Positions 18,747 to 26,855 of a stretch of DNA of 64,000 nucleotides are shown here, in pieces. The position numbers and the translations under genes are program-made. The notes under the pieces were generated by a model. It was not told where the DNA came from, did not search any database, and worked only from the letters and a program-made list of their open reading frames with translations. This DNA comes from Thiotrichaceae bacterium (GTDB taxonomy: Bacteria > Pseudomonadota > Gammaproteobacteria > Beggiatoales > Beggiatoaceae), in contig JAOZSV010000001.1 of NCBI GenBank assembly GCA_029939505.1, positions 1-64,000 of the forward strand, written 5' to 3'. How positions within the stretch are numbered: position 1 is the first letter of the stretch; each line of letters starts with the position of its first letter.

Positions 18747-18965
18747 GACCTGCCAGGTTAAAAAAAACCTGGCAGGTCAAGGCAGCGACCAAACTTGATT
18801 TTGACTTTGGTTTCGAGGTTCAAGTTTTTTGAAAAAAAACTTGAACCTCGAAGACTTTGACCTGGCAGGTTTTCTTTTGAACCTGCCAGGTCTGGTTTTG
18901 ACTTTGACCTGGCAGGTTTTCTTTTGAACCTGCCAGGTCTGGTTTCGACTTTGACTTGAAAGTTA
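18747..18965. repeat. Cluster of palindromes and 47-bp tandem repeats
   Basis: Three structures lie in a row: GACCTGCCAGG..CCTGGCAGGTC (18747-18778); TTCGAGGTTCAAG..CTTGAACCTCGAA (18812-18852); and a 47-bp unit containing CCTGGCAGG..CCTGCCAGG repeated about twice from 18853. Nothing coding is visible in them. Confidence 0.88.
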
Positions 18966-18969
18966 TTTC

Positions 18970-19212
18970 ATGAGCATTCCTAAAGACATTTCCATGATAA
19001 AGCACATAAAAGTTTCTCAATATCGCTGTTTTCATTCTTTGGATATTGAATTAACCCAGCATCAAGTTTTGGCAGGCGCAAATGGTTCAGGTAAAACGAC
19101 ATTGTTGGATATTCCTACATGATTCGGGGAACTTCTGGCCAGCAATGATATTAACTCCGTTTTCTTTGAACCCACCCCAAGCCAATTCGTTACCATTCGT
19201 TATCAAAGGAGA
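18970..19212 (+). pseudogene. Truncated AAA-type ATPase gene
   Basis: From ATG 18970 the frame reads an SMC/RecF-like ATPase start (KHIKVSQYRCFHSLDIEL) and a Walker A motif GANGSGKTTLLD, then meets an in-frame TGA at about 19121. The same frame continues with plausible protein (FGELLASNDINSVFFEPTPS) up to the ribosome binding site of the next gene, where the homologous sequence stops. It is therefore the N-terminal remnant of an ATPase gene with a nonsense mutation and the rest deleted. What it was coupled to cannot be told. Confidence 0.75.
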
Positions 19213-19215
19213 AAT

Positions 19216-19839
19216 ATGAACGACGCACAGAAAATCATTCAGAATGAACTGGATTTAGAAGAAAAACTTCTTTGGGCAGGCAAGCCAAAGCAAGGAATTG
19301 TGTTTCAAAAAGGTGATATTTTTATGATTCCGTTTAGTCTCTTATGGGGTGGCATGATCTTACTCATTGAAATTTTACTATCTTTTTTACTATTTTTTGG
19401 AGGAAAAGGAATAGAAGGAATTATCTTCGCTCACCTTTTTTTACTTCCATTTGTGATTATTGGGCTGCATATGATCTTTGGTCGTTTTATCACTGATTTA
19501 AAAAGACGTGCTAATACGTTCTATGGTTTAACCGATCAGCGAGCAATAATTATTTCTGGTATTTTTAGCAAAACGGTAAAAAGTTTAAATCTTATCTCAT
19601 TCAATGTGTCACTCTCTGAGAAATCCAATAAAAGTGGAACGATCACATTCGGGCAAGAAATGTCATTTTATTCGGCTTATGTTTGGAATTCTAATCATTG
19701 GCTTGGAATGGCTTCTAGCGTGCCGAAATTTGAATTCATTGAAAATGCCAAGGAGGTATATGATCAGATCAGCAAGCAGCAAAACATAAGTAAATGGTGT
19801 GGTAGTGCAGAAAAGCAGAAATTTCCGTATAACTTTTAG
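19216..19839 (+). CDS. PH-domain-like membrane protein
   Basis: This 207-residue protein starts after a good AAAGGAG. The pattern EKLLWAGKPKQGIVFQKGD, a membrane hairpin (two hydrophobic stretches at about residues 36-62 and 70-92) and the following YGLTDQRAIIISG..GTITFG match bacterial PH-domain proteins found in many gammaproteobacteria and cyanobacteria. They are usually stand-alone and of unknown function. The end (KWCGSAEKQKFPYNF) does not look like the family and may be read-through from a nearby rearrangement, since an ATPase pseudogene abuts it upstream and repeats follow. Confidence 0.7.
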   Translation: MNDAQKIIQNELDLEEKLLWAGKPKQGIVFQKGDIFMIPFSLLWGGMILLIEILLSFLLFFGGKGIEGIIFAHLFLLPFVIIGLHMIFGRFITDLKRRANTFYGLTDQRAIIISGIFSKTVKSLNLISFNVSLSEKSNKSGTITFGQEMSFYSAYVWNSNHWLGMASSVPKFEFIENAKEVYDQISKQQNISKWCGSAEKQKFPYNF

Positions 19840-20045
19840 GTGCAATGAGGGCGACCTATCTTTTCTGGTTCACACGCTAGCGATTTTTCTGGTTCCCATG
19901 CGCCAGTATCACTGCCATTAAGTTAAGCCTTGGAATCCATTCGAGGTTTTAGTTTTTTTTTCAAAAAAACTAAAACCTCGAATCCTTTAGATTTGGAGTC
20001 CAAACCTTTAGATTTGGAGTCCAAACCTTTAGATTTGGAAGTTAA

Positions 20046-20277
20046 GTAGGTCGGGTTAGATTTTTTTGCGCCAAAACGTAACCCGACACAGGCAACTTAT
20101 TAATTAGGTAGTGTCCATCCGGAAACACTTCAAAAGCGAAAGCGTTGGACTCCAAGAGGCGCATTGTTTGGACTTCAACGCTTCAGCTTTGGGATTTTAA
20201 AAGCCGTTTCCGGATGGACACTAGGTAAATGTCGGGTTACGTTATCACGCGACGCTTGATAAGCTAACCCGACCTAC
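20046..20277. repeat. Hairpin repeat GTAGGTCGGGTTAG, interrupted copy
   Basis: Same repeat as 18604-18713, with outer arms GTAGGTCGGGTTAG and CTAACCCGACCTAC intact. It is split by the E1 element at 20110-20222, with AGGT duplicated at the join. Confidence 0.92.
20110..20222. mobile_element. MITE-like element, family E1, copy 2
   Basis: This 113-bp element has perfect 17-bp ends AGTGTCCATCCGGAAAC and GTTTCCGGATGGACACT, with AGGT on both sides (20106-20109 and 20223-20226). The uninterrupted target at 18659-18662 shows AGGT once, which confirms insertion with a 4-bp duplication. The interior resembles copy 1 but is shorter. Confidence 0.95.
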
Positions 20278-20397
20278 CATACTCCATTTTAAGTAGAGTA
20301 GGGTGGGCAACGTCTTTTTGTTGCCCACCATTTCGATCTACCAAAAATCCATTAAAGTTCATTCACCATTCACCATTAACCATTGCGATAAAAAAAA

Positions 20398-23300
20398 ATG
20401 GAACCCTACAAAGGCTTACGCCCCTACGAAGAACAAGATAAAGACAACTTCTTTGGTCGAAATGCCGAAAAGCAAATCTTAATTGACAAGATATTGACCA
20501 ATAAGTTGACATTGTTATTTGCAGCGAGTGGAGTCGGTAAAAGCTCGCTATTGCAAGCGGCGGTGATGCCGCAATTAAAAGAACCGGCTGATGAAAATCT
20601 GGATGTGATCTACCATAACCAATGGTTTGCTAATCCATGCGCAGATTTAAAACAAACGCTGGTTGATTACCTCCAAAAGCACAATAAAGTCACTGATCAG
20701 AAAACCTTAGATCAGTCATTACCTTTAGCCACCTTTTTTCACTTCAGCACGATTTTTACCAGTGATCCATTGGTGATTATCTTAGATCAGTTTGAAGAAT
20801 TTTTTAATTATCAATGCCATAGCAAATATTTCAAGCCTTTTATTCAACAACTGGCAGAAGCGGTGCTGGATCGAGACACCCCAACCGTGTTTGTTTTTTC
20901 CATGCGCGAAGATTTTGCATTGGAGTTAAACGCTTTTAAACCCGAATTGCCGATATTACTCTTTAATAATTTCTATCGCTTAGAAAAACTGAATCAAAAA
21001 AAAGCCCGCCAAGCGATTACCGCCCCGATAGAACCCCTCGGTTTTAATTATGAACCCGGTTTAGTCGATATTCTGTTGGATGATTTAAGTCTGCGCGAAC
21101 AACGGGATCGTTTTGGAACAGCGACGGATTTATTAGATGCCCCCTCTTTTGTCGAGCCACCGCATTTACAGATTGTCTGTATGCAGTTGTGGAAACTTAA
21201 TCAACATAATCTGAGTCAACGAATCACAATCGCCACCTACCAAAAGCAAGGGCGGGCCACCAACATATTAAAGGATTATTTTGTTAAGCAGGTGCAACAG
21301 TTATCTCCACAGGATAAAAAATTGGCTTCCGCCGCGTTTAACTATTTAGTCAACAAACACGGCACAAAAATGGCGTATCCGCTAGGCGATTTGGCGAAAC
21401 AAATCCGGGTGAATGAAACCACCCTCGATCAAACGCTGAATAAATTGGAGCAAGCCCGCATTTTACGCCGCCAAAAACGCCAAAATGTGTTGTGGTATGA
21501 ATTGTACCATGATATTTTTTCCAAAAGTATTTATGACTGGAATGAAGACTATAAAACTCGGCAGCGTATTAAAAAAGTCGTGATCGGTACGGGTGCGGTC
21601 TTTTCCAGTGCGGCTTTATTATTTATGGGAAATGATTTGTGGGTGAATTATACGACTTACCATCTCCGTTTAAGTCTAAAAACCGGCATCTCCGATACCA
21701 TTGAAGTGTATCAAGGCAAACAAGGCAGTGCTGATATTTTTAGACAGCAACAATTCCGATATGAAGTCAACTCGACTCGCGCCAATATTGAAACGGATAA
21801 ATTGTTTCAGCAAAAGCCGATTAAAAAAGTAGCCCAATTAAATCAGGAATTGATTAGGGAATTTCCGTTGGCAGAACGATTAGAAGCGGATTGGGAAAAT
21901 GGTGAGATTGATAAAGTCTTATCTTTTGCGAATCAGTATATTGGCAAACATAATAAGGACTTATCTCTTCAAGCCATAGAACAGTTAGCCGGCTTTCGTT
22001 CAATTAAAAGTATTGTTCGCTTAAAGCAACTATTACCAACGCAAAATAAAAAGGTCAAAGTAAAGATTATTGAAGCGTTGGGAAGCAGTCATGCACCCCG
22101 TCAACTTCAAATCGCCCATTTTTTGTTGCCTTTTACGAAAGATGATGAACCTTATATCCGTAAAAGTGCTGCCGATGCACTGGCTAAATTGGGTACAGTT
22201 GAAATAATTCCATCGTTAATTGAATTGCTCAAAGACACCGATTTGACAGTTTACCTCAGTGCCGAAAACGGATTAACGCAATTGGGAGCAAGTGAGGCGA
22301 TTCCGCCGTTAATCGAATTGCTCAAAAACACAGAGACAGGAATCCGCAGCCGAGCAGCCCACCAGTTAGCGCAATTGGGAGCGCATGAGGCGATTCCGCC
22401 GTTAATCGAATTGCTCAAAGAGATCGATATTGATGTTCGTAGCCGTGCCATAAACGGGTTAGCGCAATTAAAAGCGCATGAGGCGGTTCAGCCGTTAATC
22501 GAATTGCTCAAAGACACAGATGACGATGTTCGTCGCAGTGCCGTTGACGGCTTAGGGCAATTGGAAGCACGTGAGGCGGTTCAGCCGTTAATTCAATTGC
22601 TCAAAGACACCAATTGGGAAGTCCGCCGCAGTGCCGCTGACGGGTTAATACAATTAGGGGCGCGTGAAGCAATTCAGCCGTTAATGGCATTACTCAAAGA
22701 CAAACACATCGATTGGAAAGTTCGCAGACGGGTCGCAGACGTGCTAACGCAATTGGGAGCGCATGAGGCGGTTAAGCCATTAATCGAATGGCTCAAAGAC
22801 AATGATTCTAATATCCGCCGCCATGCAGCCGCCGGATTAGGAAAATTGGGAATGCTTGAAGCGGTTCAGCCGTTAATCAAATCGCTCAAAGACACCGATT
22901 TACAAGTCCGTAGCAGTGCAGCAGTTAGCTTAGGGCAATTAGGAGAACGTGAGGCGGTTCCGCCTTTAATGGCATTACTTAAAGATAAAAATGGGCCAGT
23001 CAGCAAAAGTGCCGTCAAAGGGTTAGCGCAATTAGGGGCGCGTGAGGCGATTCCGCCTTTAATCGCATTATTCAAAAACAAAAACCTCAATTGGAGAGTT
23101 CGCAGACGGGCCGCAGACGTGTTAGCACAATTGGGAGCGCGTGAGGCGGTTCAGCCGTTAATCGAATTATTCCAAAACACGGATTCTGATGTCCGCCGCC
23201 GTGCTGTCGCTGTTTGGTTAGGACAATTCGGATCGCGTGAGGCGGTTAAGCCATTAATCAAATTGCTCAAAAACACGAATTGGAAAATCCGCACCAGTGC

Positions 23301-24750
23301 CGCTGACGGGTTAGGGCAGTTGGGAGTGCGTGAGGCGGTTAAGCCGTTAATTCAATTGCTCAAAGACACTAATTGGAAAGTCCGCAGCAGTGCCGCTGAC
23401 GGGTTAGGGAAGTTGGGGGCGCGTGAAGCGGTTAAGCCATTAATTCAATTGCTCAAAGACGACGATGAAGATCTCCGCCTCAGTGCCGCAGATGGGTTAG
23501 TGCGATTGGGAACGTGTGAAGCGGTTAAGCCGTTAATCCAACTGCTCAAAGATACGGATGAAGATGTCCGCAGCAGTGCTGCCGACCTGTTAGGGAAGTT
23601 GGGGGCGCGTGAGGCGATTCAGCCTTTAAAGGTATTACTCAAAGAGGGTAATAAGGATGTCCGTTGGAGCGCGATTTCCGCTTTAACTCAATTAGGCGTT
23701 CACGAATTATCACAATTGAACAAAGAATTGACTACCTTGGAGAAACAATCTCACCACCAAAGTGCTTATCAACGTCAAAAATTGGCAGAAAAGATTGGAC
23801 AACTCTTTATAAAACAAAGTGTTAAATTACTCACGCCTTTACTTAAAGATAAACATTTGGGAGTAAAAAAACAAGCGATTATTTCATTGGGACAAATTGG
23901 TGAGCAGCAAGCGAAGTGGTTACGCCCCGTTTTACCTCAAATGCGCCCCTTGTTAGAAGACACTAATATCCACATTCGCCGAGAAACGATTATCGCACTG
24001 GGAAAAATGGTTTCCCAACTTTCTGAGGAAAAAACGCAATGGCTCGAAACCTTTGCTAATATGGCTAAAAATCAAGAAGAAATTCTGGGTATTCGTCTGG
24101 TTGCCCTAAAAGCCTTAGCAAAGTTAGGCACTGCGGCGGAACTTATCCTTGAACTGCTGCAACCAGAAATGCTTGAACAAGAGAGCGATTCTTTTATCTT
24201 AACCGCCTTTACTGCATTAGGCGATATTCGTAATCCAGTTGCTTTAGATTTTCTGCATGAACAACTAGCGGCTTTAACAGAACGTAAACGAGTGTGGCGC
24301 GAACAACGGGATGCAGATAAATTAACGCGAACCCAAGACGATGTCGCTTCAAACGTGGACGATGAAGAAAATAGGTGGTTACAAAGCCAATGGGAAACTG
24401 ACTTAGGTTATGCGATAGCCCAAATCGATCCTGAAAGTTCAGGAATAGCATTACTGAAACACGAACTGGCTCAAGTGAGAAAAGGGGCATGGCTGGCAAT
24501 CGCTAAAGTTGGAAAGGTGAATATTATCAATGAGTTAATAACACAACTCCGTGAAAGTGAACCCGAACAAGCCCATTTTCGCCATGCCGCTTATCAGGCA
24601 ATAGATAATGCCCTGATGACCATTGAAATGCAAGGCAATGCACAAGATTTACTGTACTTAAAAAAATTGTTTAAAACGGTGAAACAGGCGGGGATTAAAG
24701 ATCGGATGAACTGGACGATTCTCTCTTTAAAACAGCGCATCAACGAATAA
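20398..24750 (+). CDS. nSTAND1 NTPase with long HEAT array (copy B)
   Basis: Paralogue of the 9365 gene with the same order: nSTAND1 NTPase (EPYKGLRPYEEQD, Walker A AASGVGKSS, Walker B PLVIILDQFEEFF), a winged-helix-like segment, one transmembrane helix (about residues 395-413), then HEAT repeats. The regular 31-residue HEAT array has about 17 copies here against four in copy A, which accounts for almost all of the length difference (1450 against 1073 residues). N- and C-terminal parts align closely. It ends at KQRINE, which is probably the original C-terminus. The likely role, by analogy with STAND proteins, is recognition through the superhelix and ATP-driven assembly at the membrane; the ligand and the effector partner are unknown, with the trypsin-SIR2 protein the obvious candidate. 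Confidence 0.88.
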   Translation: MEPYKGLRPYEEQDKDNFFGRNAEKQILIDKILTNKLTLLFAASGVGKSSLLQAAVMPQLKEPADENLDVIYHNQWFANPCADLKQTLVDYLQKHNKVTDQKTLDQSLPLATFFHFSTIFTSDPLVIILDQFEEFFNYQCHSKYFKPFIQQLAEAVLDRDTPTVFVFSMREDFALELNAFKPELPILLFNNFYRLEKLNQKKARQAITAPIEPLGFNYEPGLVDILLDDLSLREQRDRFGTATDLLDAPSFVEPPHLQIVCMQLWKLNQHNLSQRITIATYQKQGRATNILKDYFVKQVQQLSPQDKKLASAAFNYLVNKHGTKMAYPLGDLAKQIRVNETTLDQTLNKLEQARILRRQKRQNVLWYELYHDIFSKSIYDWNEDYKTRQRIKKVVIGTGAVFSSAALLFMGNDLWVNYTTYHLRLSLKTGISDTIEVYQGKQGSADIFRQQQFRYEVNSTRANIETDKLFQQKPIKKVAQLNQELIREFPLAERLEADWENGEIDKVLSFANQYIGKHNKDLSLQAIEQLAGFRSIKSIVRLKQLLPTQNKKVKVKIIEALGSSHAPRQLQIAHFLLPFTKDDEPYIRKSAADALAKLGTVEIIPSLIELLKDTDLTVYLSAENGLTQLGASEAIPPLIELLKNTETGIRSRAAHQLAQLGAHEAIPPLIELLKEIDIDVRSRAINGLAQLKAHEAVQPLIELLKDTDDDVRRSAVDGLGQLEAREAVQPLIQLLKDTNWEVRRSAADGLIQLGAREAIQPLMALLKDKHIDWKVRRRVADVLTQLGAHEAVKPLIEWLKDNDSNIRRHAAAGLGKLGMLEAVQPLIKSLKDTDLQVRSSAAVSLGQLGEREAVPPLMALLKDKNGPVSKSAVKGLAQLGAREAIPPLIALFKNKNLNWRVRRRAADVLAQLGAREAVQPLIELFQNTDSDVRRRAVAVWLGQFGSREAVKPLIKLLKNTNWKIRTSAADGLGQLGVREAVKPLIQLLKDTNWKVRSSAADGLGKLGAREAVKPLIQLLKDDDEDLRLSAADGLVRLGTCEAVKPLIQLLKDTDEDVRSSAADLLGKLGAREAIQPLKVLLKEGNKDVRWSAISALTQLGVHELSQLNKELTTLEKQSHHQSAYQRQKLAEKIGQLFIKQSVKLLTPLLKDKHLGVKKQAIISLGQIGEQQAKWLRPVLPQMRPLLEDTNIHIRRETIIALGKMVSQLSEEKTQWLETFANMAKNQEEILGIRLVALKALAKLGTAAELILELLQPEMLEQESDSFILTAFTALGDIRNPVALDFLHEQLAALTERKRVWREQRDADKLTRTQDDVASNVDDEENRWLQSQWETDLGYAIAQIDPESSGIALLKHELAQVRKGAWLAIAKVGKVNIINELITQLRESEPEQAHFRHAAYQAIDNALMTIEMQGNAQDLLYLKKLFKTVKQAGIKDRMNWTILSLKQRINE
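22140..23710 (+). repeat. 93-bp in-frame HEAT-repeat array
   Basis: About 17 units of roughly 93 bp each encode 31-residue HEAT repeats (VRSSAADGLGKLGAREAVKP type). Some units carry one or two extra codons. The corresponding array in copy A (about 11110-11460) has four. Confidence 0.9.
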
Positions 24751-24765
24751 TTTATTGGACTTTTT

Positions 24766-24794
24766 AGAAACCTTTTCAAAAAACGGGGTTTCTT
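24766..24794 (+). terminator. Hairpin after nSTAND1 copy B
   Basis: AGAAACC pairs with GGTTTCT 16 bp after the stop codon of the nSTAND1 gene, followed by a short T-rich stretch. It is a plausible but weak intrinsic terminator. Confidence 0.45.
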
Positions 24795-24980
24795 GCATCC
24801 ATCTACTTTCTGATGTAGGGGCAATCCCTTGTGGTTGCCCTGAGCCCTGAGTAGTGACTTGATTTTTAATTCTGAAAATTCTCAAATTCTGAAAATTCTG
24901 ATTCTAACATTAAAGTAAATAAAATCAATAGTTTATAAAAAACTTTGTACAATTTTATAAGGGATTAAAGGAGAAATAAC

Positions 24981-26651
24981 ATGCGTGAATTTAACACAAC
25001 AGGACCATGTAACCCAGCCCTGCATTACACCGTCATGCGTGAAGCATTAATAGCCGTTTGCCAAGAAAAGGTCAAAAAAGGCCGCTATATTACCCTCTTT
25101 GCGCCCCGGCAAGCGGGAAAAACCACCTTTTTCAAACTGTTACTGAACACGCTTGAGAAAGACTTTACAACGGTTTGGCTCAGTTTTGAAAATCTGAAAA
25201 CGGCATCAAAAGAGGAATTTTATCAAGAGTTAAACCATAAACTTCACCGCGGACTTTCCAAATATAAGACTCAATCTGAACTCATCATCCATAGCTCAAT
25301 TAGCTTGGACCATTTTTTTGAAAACACTTCAGTTCAGTCTAAACCCCTTGTTCTAGTAATTGATGAATTTGAAGGTATCCCAGACTGTGTATTAAGAGAA
25401 GTCATGCACACTTTTCGGCAAATCTATCATCAAAAAGAATATTACAATCTCCATTCACTGATCTTAGTCGGTGTGAGTACCATTGCAGAATTAGTCGTTT
25501 CCTCCGCTTCACCATTTAACATTGCCGAAGAACTACAAATTCCCTACTTTACCTTTGCAGAAGTCACCTTGCTGATTGAACAATACGTCATCGAATCGGG
25601 GCATAAGGTTGAAAAATCGGTTATAAAAGCAATCTATGATAACACCAAAGGACAACCTGGCTTAGTTTGCGCGTTATGCTCACATCTTATGACAGAAATA
25701 GCCACCGACAAAAGCCAGTCTGTGACGAAGGCTGATTTTTACACCACACTTGGCTTTTTTCTCACCAAGAAATTTGATAAAAATATTTTGAATATTGTTC
25801 AAAAAGCCCAAGAAAAAAGGGAGTTTATGATAAAACTCCTTTTCAGGGATGAACCCGTGGCATTTACAATTGATGATCCAGATATTGCTTGGTTATATGC
25901 AAATGGTGTTATTGATGAAACAGACGGTTATGTGGATATTCCTGTACTGTTATATGCCAAACGCTTGATAAACGCATTCCGCCCATCAATAAATGGAGAA
26001 ACCCGACATTATATCAACTCGCCTTATGAGACGATTAACCAATATCTGACATCTGATGGGGAGTTAAATGTCAATGAATTGCTGAAAGAATACCGGGCAT
26101 ACATTCGTCGGCGAGGTTTTCGGGCTTTTGATACTGAACATTTGAAAGAAGCCGCATGGCATTATTCTCTAGACGGATTTATCAATTTCTTTATTCAGTG
26201 TCTTGGAGGGCAGACATTTGTCGAAGTGCCAACGGGTCGAGGGCGAACAGATATACTCATTCTCTATCAAAACCAGAAATACGTCATTGAAACAAAACGG
26301 TTTGTTAATCATTACTATTTTCAGCAGGGCAAAGGACAACTGGCAGAATATCTGAAATCAGAAGGCATTTCTGAAGGATACTATGTGGTTTTCAGCAACA
26401 TACATACTGAGAAAGATGAACTGTTTTCAGAAGAACTGATTCAGGGAAAACGGATATATACCCATATTATTCTGACAAAATTTGAACAACCAAGCCGTCT
26501 TCCAGTGCGAGAGGAACTGAAGCTGACCGAATCAGAAAAGATTGCCAACAACATGCTCAAAATGGAGACGTTTTCAATCGAACAGATTAGTCAAGCAACC
26601 AATGTGAGTCTTGATAGAATTAAAGCCTTGTCTGTTCACTTTGTATTGTAA
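24981..26651 (+). CDS. AAA_35-like ATPase fused to PD-(D/E)XK domain (copy 1)
   Basis: A 556-residue protein with an N-terminal P-loop ATPase (NTTGPCNPALHYTVMREA, Walker A APRQAGKTTFF at about residues 41-51, Walker B PLVLVIDEFEGIP) and a C-terminal restriction-like core: VPTGRGRTDILI, then YVIETKRF (D..ExK), followed by QGKGQLAEYLKSEG. The very C-terminus (NNMLKMETFSIEQISQATNV) looks like a helix-turn-helix. An AAAGGAG site precedes the ATG. Two close paralogues lie at 32222 and 33979. The stop codon overlaps the first bases of a dispersed AACGACARGGATTG repeat. Function is unproven; the pairing of a P-loop ATPase with a nuclease fold suggests DNA handling. Confidence 0.85.
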   Translation: MREFNTTGPCNPALHYTVMREALIAVCQEKVKKGRYITLFAPRQAGKTTFFKLLLNTLEKDFTTVWLSFENLKTASKEEFYQELNHKLHRGLSKYKTQSELIIHSSISLDHFFENTSVQSKPLVLVIDEFEGIPDCVLREVMHTFRQIYHQKEYYNLHSLILVGVSTIAELVVSSASPFNIAEELQIPYFTFAEVTLLIEQYVIESGHKVEKSVIKAIYDNTKGQPGLVCALCSHLMTEIATDKSQSVTKADFYTTLGFFLTKKFDKNILNIVQKAQEKREFMIKLLFRDEPVAFTIDDPDIAWLYANGVIDETDGYVDIPVLLYAKRLINAFRPSINGETRHYINSPYETINQYLTSDGELNVNELLKEYRAYIRRRGFRAFDTEHLKEAAWHYSLDGFINFFIQCLGGQTFVEVPTGRGRTDILILYQNQKYVIETKRFVNHYYFQQGKGQLAEYLKSEGISEGYYVVFSNIHTEKDELFSEELIQGKRIYTHIILTKFEQPSRLPVREELKLTESEKIANNMLKMETFSIEQISQATNVSLDRIKALSVHFVL

Positions 26652-26760
26652 CGACAGGGATTGCTTAAAAGGAGAATAAAACGAGGCATTACCACGAATC
26701 CCTTATAAAATACAATCCATGTCGTTAATTCTGTTTCCAACCTTGTCGTTTGTGTTATTA
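26650..26760. repeat. Dispersed AACGACARGGATTG repeat, copy 1
   Basis: It starts inside the stop codon of the preceding gene and contains ACGACAGGGATTG, CCACGAATCCCTTATA and ACAATCCATGTCGTT. Related copies lie at 29541-29660 and 43548-43631. Confidence 0.8.
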
Positions 26761-26855
26761 TAATTACGGTTGGAAAACCAAAAAATGAAATCACGTTATT
26801 AGCACACCTTGTTATTTAAGCAAACGGGCAGCGTACCGTATTATGGAGTTTAATA

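Larger units (their letters stand above)
19840..20397. other. Gene-free stretch packed with repeats
   Basis: No gene is visible. It holds the hairpin TCGAGGTTTTAG..CTAAAACCTCGA (19940-19982), tandem 21-bp GGAGTCCAAACCTTTAGATT units (to about 20038), the interrupted GTAGGTCGGG repeat with its E1 element, and ATTCACCATT/TAACCATT direct repeats before the nSTAND1 start. The same short motif precedes the 9365 gene. Confidence 0.85.

Noticed and set aside
22140-23710. TALE-like or pentatricopeptide-like repeat array
   Set aside because: The 31-residue period with VRxxAAxxLGxLG is the HEAT/PBS-lyase pattern.
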